A stretch of DNA of 64,000 nt from contig NW_004191847.1 in assembly GCF_000330505.1 (NCBI RefSeq), positions 34,834-98,833 of the forward strand, in the 5' to 3' direction. The position numbers were made by a program, and so were the translations under genes. This stretch comes from Entamoeba invadens IP1. Its lineage: Eukaryota > Evosea > Mastigamoebida > Endamoebidae. Below are positions 11,720-21,074 of the stretch, piece after piece. Under the pieces are notes generated by a model. It was not told where the DNA came from, did no database searches, and saw only the letters and a list, made by a program, of their open reading frames with translations. Every line of letters starts with the position of its first letter. Position 1 is the stretch's first letter.

Positions 11720-13013
11720 GACTGGCCAACTGATGACCATTGTTTTCAATTATGCAGAATTTTTAAAGCAACGTTTCTTTTTGCCTAAACCAAAGTTGAC
11801 CACACATATAACCGACTTTTGCTTTTACAAATAAATTATATAAAACTAATTATTATTTGGAAGCAATAAACAAAAGTTAAATAACATTTTATTTATTTCA
11901 AATTTTAAAAAATAAACGTTTTTGGGAACACATGATTATTAAATATTATTTTTTTTAAATTATATTTGTTGGTATTCAAAAAATATAAATCTGTATGAAC
12001 CAAAAACAATATAAATTTACCAAGAATATATTCTTTAAAAGTAATCATCTTTTTAATAAATGATGTGATTTATAAATTATTTTCAATAATCATTTTCATT
12101 AATATTATCTAAATTGAATATAACAATTGGTTTTACAACATTATTAAATACATAATCATTGTGCAGTCAATTAATTACAATGATATAACAGTAAAATGTA
12201 TAATGATTATGATTTGTAACTTTTATTTCAAAAATATAAATTAAAGGCTCATCAATTTAAAATATAACGTTATGTTTATTTTTTGTAACTGTTAACCACT
12301 TATATGTTTAAATCATTGTTCATTCTCAAAATAACGTTTCAATTAAAAAAAATGCATTGTGATTATAACAAATGAATAATAACGTGCAAATTTTATACTT
12401 TTTATAATTTGGGTTAAATTATCATGATTTAAAATTCACACAAATTGTTTTAATCATGATTTCCAATTCATCTGATGTTACAATTGTTTATTATGTTAAG
12501 AACTTCATTCTTTAAAATTACATGTATTTTATTTTTTTGTACAAAATATGAAATAATGTTTAACAATTTTTAAACCAATTTACAAGTTTGTTTAAATATA
12601 TTATCCCATTTATTGTTTATCTTTTGTTTTTGAATATCATGTTGTTGGTAATTTGCTTTTGAGAAAAAAATTCGATTATCATTTTTACACATAACAAAAA
12701 ATGCCAAAAACATCAAGTTGTACAGATTTTAGAATAATTTTTTTTATTACAAAAATGAATATTTGTTATATTTTGCTCATATAATTTTAATACTTCATTC
12801 TATTTATTTGTTTTATTATTTATTAAAATAACGAACTTTTGAGCTGAAATATATAAATTAAAGCATTTTTTTATTTCGTTTGCACGTATAATCTATATGA
12901 CTAAATTTATTATTGTTTACTAGTTAAAGTAAAAAGAAAAGTAACAAGTCAAAATATGCTCAAATGGTTTAAAAATTAAATTTAGGGGTTAATTTTAGTG
13001 CGGTTGGCCAGTC
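11720..13013. mobile_element. Candidate MITE with GACTGGCCAAC terminal inverted repeats
   Basis: GACTGGCCAAC at 11720-11730 is repeated in perfect inverse orientation (GTTGGCCAGTC) at 13003-13013, enclosing 1.29 kb with no gene. GC-rich 11-mers like this are rare in DNA this AT-rich. No target duplication is clear. It could be two chance copies or a decayed non-autonomous DNA transposon. Confidence 0.35.
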
Positions 13014-13176
13014 GAAATTTCATGTAGTTTTTATATTATATTTTAATTATAAGAACATTCTTAATTAACAAAAAATTGAGACTGAACCTTTTTTTATTTA
13101 ACAACTTTTCAAAGAAGAAAAAAGAAAATGGGTGCGGGGTTTTCTCCAGGTGTGGGTTTCTCGTTTCACTTTAATA
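13014..13176 (-). repeat. Dispersed repeat, copy C
   Basis: It shares AATTTCATGTAGTTTTTATA, the GAGACTGAACC block and the pyrimidine-poor AAGAAAATGGG stretch with 27706-27850 in the same orientation. Its GC-rich core (GGGTGCGGGG, then CCAGGTGTGGGTTTC) occurs inverted in the repeats at 26.2 kb and 56.1 kb. Confidence 0.65.
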
Positions 13177-13579
13177 AGGAGTCACCAAATTTTTGTTTTT
13201 TTCCACAAATAATTGTTTTTAAATGTTTTGATTAATATTTGGTTTTTTGCTTTTAAAAATAAATAATTACAAAAAAGAACCACATATTTTTTGTTCAAAA
13301 ATTATCAACAACACATTTTATCAAATCAGTGTGTATCAGAGACAAATTATTATTCAAAAGATAACTATAAAACTAATGCACATAAAATGTATCAAAATAA
13401 TTTTTTATTATCATACATTACATGTTTTTTTATCTATCTGTTTATTTAGTGTTTGTTTTGAAATAAAGTATGATTTAGAATGAATAGAAATCATACTTTT
13501 ATAATGTTTCAATATTAAACAAACAGCAATTAGTTTTAAGTTGAAAATATTAATTGTTTTTGTTGATAAAATACTAAGA
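13177..13579. other. Intergenic DNA left of the Mutator-like element
   Basis: AT-rich, no supported gene. The last bases before the element form the left copy of its target duplication (CTTGTTTTC, 13580-13588). Confidence 0.5.
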
Positions 13580-13588
13580 CTTGTTTTC

Positions 13589-14168
13589 GGGATTTACCTT
13601 TTACACCCACACCCCGCTATAAATACACATTTTTTATTTAAAAATAAAACATTTTTTGTATTTTTTGTTTTTGAGTCTTGAAAAAATAGGGTTTTACTTT
13701 TTCTCGTTTACATCTAAAAAAATAAAACAAATAAAAAGTTTTATATAAAACGTCATTTTTTTTGTCGCATGTTTTGGCGCAAAGTAAACGTTTTGATTTA
13801 TTTTTATTTAACTATTAAACACTAAATTATATAATAATAAACCATACTTTTAATAGTTACGAATCTAAAACTCTTAATTACTAAATGAAAAAACACTCAA
13901 CCAAAATCCAAGTACTTTTTACTTTCGATGTCAAAACAAAAGAAGGTAACCCTAATTTGGTTAAAGAAGGGATTGAAACCCCAGACAACATCATCGATTC
14001 AATAGCCAATGCGTTTATTTTTTTACTACTTCAAAACCCAATCAAAAACAATGGCAGAGGCTTCAGCTATCTCTGTTGCTAACCAGACATTTTCTCTCTT
14101 CGTTACTAAAAACAGCGATTCACAAAAACTCAAACAGACATTCCGTTGTGTTTACCAGAAATGTTATT
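13589..14168 (+). repeat. Left 580-bp TIR of the composite MULE
   Basis: Inverted copy of 19244-19823. It contains two minus-to-plus oriented features: a TATA-rich leader and the first part of the transposase coding region, including the ATG at 13885 (MKKHSTKIQVLF frame) and the ATG at 14051 (MAEASAISV frame). The inner end is sharp: beyond 14168 the two copies diverge completely. Confidence 0.9.
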
Positions 14169-16129
14169 GTACTATTTGTTTGAATTTGAATGAAAATAAA
14201 ACAATGGTTAAACATATAGTTATAACAAATAATCACTCCCATAACTTTACGACGGATATTCCATTACACATGAGAATTATTTTTTCACAGGAACAAATAA
14301 ATGAGATGAAAAAACTTGCTATGATACATTATTCCCCTTCACAAATTGTCACTACAATGAATCTTTCAGTCAAATCATCAGTAGTTTGACTTCTTATTTC
14401 ATCTTCATTCAATAAATATTCACCAGATCAAACACAACAACTATTTTTGTACGTTAAAATAAACTAACCAATTTTCAACTCACTTTACCAAAAACATTTC
14501 AGGACAATTTGTTTCTTTTTTTGCTTTCAACGTCAATCAAATTTCAACTGATTATTCAAATAGAATGTTTATAGATGATACAGCTTTAACTGATGTATTC
14601 AATTTGCCTTTAATAGTAGCAGTGTCTTTAGACGAAAAAAATAAAACGGATATTATTTTTTATGGTATATTAAGAGATAGAACAACTGATTCGTTTTTAA
14701 ACTTGTTCAAATTCGTTTCTAAATTTAGAAAATTTAATTTGGTTGTGTGTGATAGGTGTATGTCACAGATTTCAACACTTTCTTCCGTCTTTTCTGGAAT
14801 CAAATACGTTTTTTGTCACAGGCATATTGCAAGAGATTTTATCGTTGCCTTTGGTGAAAAGTCAAATATTGTTCATATGTGGTTTCAAATGATTGATAAA
14901 ACGGTATCAGAAACAGACTTTGTCAAAACGTTAATGACGATGAGTGGATCGGATCTCTGTACTGATCAAAATGAAAGAATTGAAGAAAGGATAACATTAT
15001 ATTAAATGATAGACAAATACTATTTAAAATAATTAATGAATTAAAATTGGTGAATAAAAATGAAAAGAACGAAGACCGTATCGAAAATAAAATTCGATTA
15101 ATTCAAGGTTTACTTAATGTGATGGATTGCTGGAGACCAAGAGTCACTAAGTGTATTTCAAACAGAACAACTTCAAATGAGATAGAAGGATACTTCGGAG
15201 TTTTTAAACTTAAGTTTGGTGGAAAAGAAGTGACTCTTTTTAAACTGGCTTAACTACTTGAAGCAGACAGCATAAGTTTTTGATTTGTAGTTCTATTTTG
15301 ATTACAATGCGGCTCGATTGGTGATAAATGAAAATATATTGTACATTTTACCAAAAGATGTAATACATAAAATCATGACAGAGTATAGGTACGCAATAAA
15401 TGGTATGGAAATGATTGTTGATGGCACCACTTTATCTTCGTGTAACTGCGACCAATTCATAGAAAACAAATACCCTTGCATTCACTTGGTTACACTGTAA
15501 TTTATAAAGTGGTGTTTCCCACTTCCAGTTACTCTCTTCAATGATAAACTCTTTGAGATGACAAAACGTGTTTATTCAACTAAAACAAGCTCATTGATGA
15601 GACAGTTAAGCCATCAAAAAGTCGACGTGATCTACACTTTGCTCTTGAAGCAATAGAAAACGTTTTAAAGGATGACAACACCCTTTTAGTGAGATATTAT
15701 GAATTTGTCAACAATGTTTTGAAAGGAAAAAACGAGAAAACTGAACACATTGAAGAATTTGTTGTCGAAGAAACAGGGAAAAGACTCCGACCCAGTTTAT
15801 TGGTCACTAAATCTACAAGTGGTAGGAAGTCGATTTTTATAAAAAAAAAACGAAGAAAGTAGTAACACTATTGAAAAGAGAAAGTCGCTAGTTAGCACCC
15901 AGAATTTTGTTGACAATTTGACTGAACCATCGCGACAATTTCAAAAAGGACCAAGACCCAGAATAATGGTAGAAACGTTGATGCGTCCAGGAAGAGTAGT
16001 TCCACCAAAACCATATGTTTATGGTCAGGGTTTGAATAAAGTTGAACCAAACGCTTTGGTCAAAAGAGTATACCACTGTAAAAAGTGTGGTCAAGGTGGT
16101 CACAATTCGAGAAACTGTTTTTTGAATTA
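14051..16129 (+). pseudogene. MULE transposase, degenerate
   Basis: Cut-and-paste transposase of the Mutator superfamily, broken into at least five frame segments. The order is complete. First comes an N-terminal zinc-binding region (RCVYQKCYC to NNHSHNF, 14130-14250). The DDE core follows: first Asp in FIDDTALTDVF at 14565, second in VVCDRCMSQ near 14750 followed by FCHRHIARDF, and Glu in TSNEIEGYFGVF near 15180. A SWIM-type zinc motif (CNCDQFIENKYPCIH, near 15440) comes next. The C-terminal CCHC knuckle (CKKCGQGGHNSRNC, near 16080) closes the gene. A TGA at about 14387, stops near 15003 and 15251, and several frame changes inactivate it. The start is uncertain: 14051, or 13885 if the overlapping frame belongs to the same protein. 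The 5' end lies inside the TIR. Confidence 0.85.
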
Positions 16130-16278
16130 GAAATTACTCTTTTATTTAATATTAATAATTTATTAATTAATTAATTGTTTGTTTGTTATAAATAAGAATG
16201 TTGAAAAAATGTCAATGAGCATTGATTAGAGAGTTTGTGAGCTGTATCTACATGGTTTCAATTTGGAGCGTCTTGAAA
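16130..16278. other. Spacer after the transposase
   Basis: AT-rich; leads into the first internal direct repeat. Confidence 0.4.
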
Positions 16279-16377
16279 ACTTCTAAAAACAACTAGCCCA
16301 GTGCGATGATTGATTTTTTTGCAACATATACAACACGTATTTAGAAGACATTTCGCAGTGAAACTTGAAGTGTCACA
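16279..16377 (+). repeat. Internal direct repeat, copy 1
   Basis: Diverged copy of 18297-18394. Shared blocks are ACTAGCCCAGTGCGATGATT (here) versus the GCTAGTCTAGTGCAATGATT form, and CATTTCGCAG followed by a conserved GTCAC. The two copies bracket all captured gene fragments. Confidence 0.6.
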
Positions 16378-16413
16378 ATAAAAGTACAATATTTTGTAAA
16401 ACCCGACACTTAA

Positions 16414-16441
16414 AGAGGCGTATCACTTGTGATATGCCTCT
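16414..16441. other. Hairpin upstream of the malic enzyme fragment
   Basis: AGAGGCGTATCAC, two bases, then GTGATATGCCTCT: a 13-base stem with one G-T pair. It is GC-rich compared with its surroundings and lies 25 bp before the first ATG of the captured fragment. Confidence 0.55.
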
Positions 16442-16465
16442 CTACAAGTATTAGCTAGTTACTCA

Positions 16466-16939
16466 ATGCACGGACTGAGTTTTACAAGACACTTGTTGAG
16501 AAGGCACACAAATTCTTTCGAAGGAAGATCCAGATCATGCCGAAGTGCATTGTGTGGGTTTAATTGGTTCAACGCGTACTACACTCCCGGCGTATCTCGC
16601 ATTTCAACAAACATCCGTGACGACAACGACTCATCACTGTTGTATACGATGTGTGGCAACTTTGTTGGTGTTGTATCGGACTCGACACGAGTGCTTGATG
16701 ATGGAGATGTGACACCTGCTGGTGGGTTTGGTGTGATGGAAGGGAAGGCGTTGCTGATGAAGTACTTAGGTGGTATTGACGCAGTTCCCATCTGCATTGA
16801 CTCGAAGGTTGCTGGGAAGGCTGATGCTGGTGCGATGATAGAGTTTGTGCAGCAAATACATCACACCTTTGGTGCAATCAACCTGGAAGACATATCACAG
16901 CCAAACTGCTACAGAGTGCTTGACATGTTCGAGTTTTGA
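16466..16939 (+). pseudogene. Captured malic enzyme fragment (N-terminal malic domain)
   Basis: Malic enzyme decarboxylates malate to pyruvate in the cytosol. This 157-codon frame has the malic-domain signatures in order: YYTPGV at residue 38, VVSDSTRVLDDGDVTPAGG at 69, GVMEGKALLMKYLGGIDAV at 89 and INLEDISQPNCY at 138. They match the prokaryote-like malic enzymes. Before YTPGV the correct reading lies in another frame (VEKAHKFFRRKIQIMPKC, about 16480-16550), so one frameshift is present. About 155 of some 480 residues remain; the NAD(P)-binding half is absent. The segment is far richer in GC than anything around it, like a well-expressed host gene. It ends abruptly at about 16925, where an opposite-strand fragment begins. 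It cannot encode an active enzyme. Confidence 0.85.
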
Positions 16940-17827
16940 AAACCCACAGTCGTAATACACAATTGTCCCTGTTCTGTGAATGTTACAGAACCTTTCCACA
17001 CAAGTTCTGATACAGCGTCTATGTTCATAGGTTCACCATTTGTGAATGCCTTTCTGATAATCGGAGTGATGCACTGATCCTTTGCCGATTGTACAAATGT
17101 GGTGTTCACTTCAAACCTGTTTACGTTCAAAACAACCTGGTTGTCTGATGCATCAAATACAATTTCACCACCCATGTATTGTAAGAGTGAAGTATCGAAC
17201 GATTCAAATGCATAAATGTTTGAATTTTTACAAGTAAAAGTGATCCAAAAATTGCATATTGTTCCACTCTTAAGATGCCCTTCTCAACCATTTCAATATA
17301 CATTTGTGTTGCTTCAAATGTACTCAAAGAGACGTCTCCCGTTATTTTGACAAAGGAAATCAGATTATCAATATTGAGGTCTTCCTCCAAAATGATGTTC
17401 TTTCCAAGTAAATTAATTTAATTTGTATCAACATAAGTATTGATTACAATTTTACACTTTTTACTATCTGCATCATCACTAATACACATCACTTTAACTC
17501 CACTCATGTGTATGTCCAACGTATAAATGCCACCTTTCATTATTTGAATTGTCACACCGTCCAGTTTCACATTAACAATATCATATTCCTTTGTTATCTC
17601 TGCATTGTTTTCATATATGACCACACTATACACGGCGGTTGAAATTTCAATGTTATATCTCTGTTTATACTCTGTACTGGTGTCTTTTCTATGGCAATTT
17701 TCCGTGTCAGTAACTGTGCAAAGTACATCATTGGGCATTGAAAAACAGATTTCGATGTTGATTTGTTAATCAATGTTTTGGAATTACATACAAGTAAAGT
17801 ATCTGTAGGAAGAGATGCACCACTCAT
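16909..17827 (-). pseudogene. Captured fragment of a beta-rich surface-type protein
   Basis: Minus-strand readings in at least three frames follow one another from 17827 down to 16909. They are MSGASLPTDTLLVCNSKTL, then EISTAVYSVVIYENNAEITK to MSGVKVMCISDDADSKK, then LNIDNLISFVKITGDVSLS, then GGEIVFDASDNQVVLNVNRF to SVTFTEQGQLCITTV. The short alternating beta strands with many Asn, Ser, Thr and Val resemble the N-terminal ectodomain of the TMK gene at 45.5-49.4 kb. I infer a captured piece of a TMK or related surface protein, with frameshifts. It abuts the malic enzyme fragment tail to tail. It has no signal peptide, TM segment or kinase. Confidence 0.5.
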
Positions 17828-18263
17828 TGGCAGTAATGTGTGGAATGTGTAGAATGTGTGTAGTTGTGGTTTTTGATGAAAATTTGATATTAAGACATTC
17901 TAAGTTGAATTTATTCACATTGATGATAGAATTTGTTGATTACAAAGTTTCAAAAGTCAAATCAGTGACAATGATAAAAAGGGGGTTTCCAATCAGTGCT
18001 TTATCATTTCCAAATACTTTGAAAACACTCAGTTGTGATTTTATTGGTGTCAATTCCGAGTAAGTCAATGTAACACCTTGTTTGATAGTGACTTCTGGAA
18101 AACTTTTTCAGTCAAATTGTTTGATGAGTGTATGGGCGTTCCGTGTATTTTGACATTTTTCGTTTTGATAAAATTTAACATTAGAATTGAGTATAGACTT
18201 TCAAACGTAATAAATAAGTATGTCGGAATTTGTCTCAGAATGTTAAAGATTAGGTATATGTAA
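17815..18263 (+). pseudogene. Captured fragment, possibly from an LRR-type gene
   Basis: Plus-strand reading with ATG at 17815 (82 codons, core FPISALSFPNTLKTLSCDFI), followed in another frame by FDSDFWKTFSVKLFDECMG (about 18078-18263). The LSFPNTLKTLSC stretch resembles Entamoeba LRR units. It overlaps the start of the opposite-strand fragment by 13 bases, which suggests a fusion junction. The assignment is weak. Confidence 0.35.
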
Positions 18264-18296
18264 GGTATCAACTTGATTTCAATTTGTGTGTTTTAA

Positions 18297-18394
18297 ACAC
18301 TACTAAGAACAGCTAGTCTAGTGCAATGATTGATTTTTGCATCAAATACGACACATATTTAAATATCATTTCGCAGATAACCCGGAAATGTCAC
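18297..18394 (+). repeat. Internal direct repeat, copy 2
   Basis: Partner of 16279-16377, same orientation, roughly three quarters identical by eye. It closes the right side of the captured-gene block. Confidence 0.6.
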
Positions 18395-18560
18395 TTCAAA
18401 AATTTAACATATTGTTGAACTCGACGTTGAAAATATAATATCATAAATGATGTGCCTTTTAACAATTGAGTGACTTGTCTTTGTTGTAGAAGCCATCACC
18501 GAAACATTTTACAACAACGACATTTGTGCACTTTGAGCACTCTAAGTCATCAACATATAG

Positions 18561-18770
18561 AAAAGGGGGTCAGACGAGCAGTATTTACAAAAATATATTT
18601 ACATGAGTTATGTGTTTACCAACAAATACTACCACAATAACATATTTTATGTATCCCAAACCGAACGAACACTCAAAGAAGACACTATAAATGTTGCCAC
18701 CAACACAGTTTGCATTTTCATATTCAACATACACGATAAAGTATTGAACTTCACAACAATTAATTACTAA
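18561..18770 (+). pseudogene. Short open frame inside the MULE, unrecognised
   Basis: Open from 18561; the first ATG at 18603 gives 55 residues containing FTNKYYHNNIFYVSQTERTL and INVATNTVCIFIF. It reads like a fragment of a real protein rather than noise, but I recognise no domain. It may be one more captured piece. Confidence 0.35.
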
Positions 18771-19243
18771 ATATATTATGTTGTGTTTTAATGGTTGTAT
18801 ATTGTTAGAAATACAACGATATATTATTCGAAGACAACAATGTATAGTTCATGGCAGCTTGTTGAGTCGTGATCATACAAAATATTTACTATTCAATTTA
18901 AGAGTAAACCAACTTTTCATTTTTGAACATTACTATATACATTAAAGCATTTCGTGTATTTTGTTTAATGACATTATAACTTGTTATAAAAAATTGTTAA
19001 TTCAAAAAAATATAACCAATATACTACATTTTCTTCAATGAAATGTTAAAAAGTATGACGTACTAAGTATTATTTTTGAAAAGTTATTGAAATATTATAA
19101 ATGTATTATAACTTTATTAACAATAAATACAATACATCTATGTTGTCTATTAAAAACAAATAACATTTTAATGTAATATTAATAACTATAAACATAAAAA
19201 CAAACTTCTTAACACCATCTAAGACAACTTTTATCATATATGA

Positions 19244-19823
19244 AATAACATTTCTGGTAAACACAACGGAATGTCTGTTTGAGTTTTTGTGAATCGCTGT
19301 TTTTAGTAACGAAGAGAGAAAATGTCTGGTTAGCAACAGAGATAGCTGAAGCCTCTGCCATTGTTTTTGATTGGGTTTTGAAGTAGTAAAAAAATAAACG
19401 CATTGGCTATTGAATCGATGATGTTGTCTGGGGTTTCAATCCCTTCTTTAACCAAATTAGGGTTACCTTCTTTTGTTTTGACATCGAAAGTAAAAAGTAC
19501 TTGGATTTTGGTTGAGTGTTTTTTCATTTAGTAATTAAGAGTTTTAGATTCGTAACTATTAAAAGTATGGTTTATTATTATATAATTTAGTGTTTAATAG
19601 TTAAATAAAAATAAATCAAAACGTTTACTTTGCGCCAAAACATGCGACAAAAAAAATGACGTTTTATATAAAACTTTTTATTTGTTTTATTTTTTTAGAT
19701 GTAAACGAGAAAAAGTAAAACCCTATTTTTTCAAGACTCAAAAACAAAAAATACAAAAAATGTTTTATTTTTAAATAAAAAATGTGTATTTATAGCAGGG
19801 TGTAAGTGTAAAAGGTAAATCCC
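19244..19823 (-). repeat. Right 580-bp TIR with a second copy of the transposase 5' end
   Basis: Reverse complement of 13589-14168 with only a few base differences near the tip (ACACTTACACCCTG against ACACCCACACCCCG). It carries the same 65-codon frame (19330-19527) and the same MAEASAISV start. These copies stop being transposase at the inner TIR edge, so they are truncated duplicates created by the TIR. Confidence 0.9.
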
Positions 19824-19832
19824 CTTGTTTTC

Positions 19833-20527
19833 AATGAAAAATGTGTTTAGATCCGCATGAAAATATTTAAATGCTATTTAATCAATTTAAGTAGATAAGC
19901 GCAAATTAAAATTTAGATTATATTTAAATGTCGTGTTAATTATAATTAAGGAAACAATTTTAAATATATAGAGATAAATCGCGAAGAATATATCTGATGA
20001 ACATGTTTTTACATAAAATAATTAAGTTTGAATATAAATTTTAAAATTTGAATGAATACATTTGCAAATCTACATTATATAAAATAGTTATATATTCTTA
20101 AAACAAAAATGGTTGGGTTTGTACAATGGTTTGATTATGTGGTTTTAGTATGACAATAATAATAAAACAACATGTTGATTTAACTTATGTGATAAATGAG
20201 TGTTACGAATTATTCTTCAAAATAATTATATTGATATTTAATAAATTCCTTGATTTTGATGATCAAAATAATATAAGTATCACATTTTATATTTAAAATA
20301 ATTTTTTGATTATCCACGTTTTTACCATTTTTTAAAGTTTTTTATTATATTATTTTTGTAAAAATGTAATTCAACACAACCATTTTTGAAAAACATTCTG
20401 TTCGTGGAAAAAAAACTGAAGTTTGGTGCCTCCTGACTTTAATTATAATTTAATTTTTATTTTTTTTGTAATTGTTTTAACAATTTATTAAAAAAAAGAA
20501 GTATTAAAGGAATAATTACATAGATAA
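19833..20527. other. Intergenic DNA right of the MULE
   Basis: AT-rich, no gene seen. Interrupted pre-insertion sequence should join 13588 to 19833. Confidence 0.5.
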
Positions 20528-20803
20528 AATTTTCCTGAAAACAACGACAATGAAGACTATTCAATTGTTGACACTAATATCAGATAATTAGTAGAACTTG
20601 AACTAATAAAATATTCTTTTTTTAGAAAAGACGAAATTGTTTTTAAAAAACTATCTGTGACAATTCAAAACAAATGCGATTTTTATACAAATAAAACTAA
20701 ATTTGGTGATGAAGGAACACCTGGATTGTTGGTTATTGATAAATACAATGGTATTAAAACTGTAAGAGTTAAAGAAAAAAAAACTAAAGAAACCCAAAAA
20801 TAG
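20528..20803 (+). pseudogene. Decayed coding stretch, unrecognised
   Basis: A single frame of 91 codons with one internal TAA and no ATG, ending TAG at 20801. Before the stop it reads FPENNDNEDYSIVDTNIR; after it, LVELELIKYSFFRKDEIVFK and TKFGDEGTPGLLVIDKYNG. Amino-acid usage looks protein-like, rich in Lys, Glu and Asp. It may be the remains of a transposase or host gene; I cannot choose. Confidence 0.35.
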
Positions 20804-21074
20804 CAAAACAAAGGAAAAAACTAGGTTCAAAACCATCACAAAAGAATTCACATTCAGTTTTGTTAAAACGAGTTAAAACTTTTCTGGGAAATAATAAGTT
20901 GTTGTAATATTTGATTTTCATTTCTTCATTTCAACACAAGTTTCAGTTGAACAAAAGTTGAAATATGCAAGTTGTCGAAATCCTATTATCAATATTTTGT
21001 TGTTTTTTATTGTTATGGAAAAATGATTAAGCCTTTTTTTGCTGAAAAATAAAAAAAATAAAAAAATAACTGTT

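Larger units (their letters stand above)
13589..19823 (+). mobile_element. Composite Mutator-like element (MULE) carrying host gene fragments
   Basis: The element begins GGGATTTACC and ends GGTAAATCCC, and is flanked by exact nine-base copies of CTTGTTTTC (13580-13588 and 19824-19832). A 9-bp duplication is typical of the Mutator superfamily. The TIRs are 580 bp each (13589-14168; 19244-19823) and nearly identical, so insertion is recent. Inside are a broken transposase gene (left half) and, between two copies of a roughly 100-bp direct repeat, pieces of unrelated genes: a malic enzyme fragment, an opposite-strand surface-protein-like fragment and others. This is the arrangement of a Pack-MULE. 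With a dead transposase it must have moved using an enzyme supplied in trans. Confidence 0.88.

Noticed and set aside
13885..14082. Separate small gene upstream of the transposase
   Set aside because: It lies in the TIR, is duplicated in both TIRs, and overlaps the transposase start; I treat it as part of the element rather than an independent gene.
16569..16877. Minus-strand frames over the malic enzyme fragment
   Set aside because: They are antisense shadows; the malic-domain motifs are on the plus strand.
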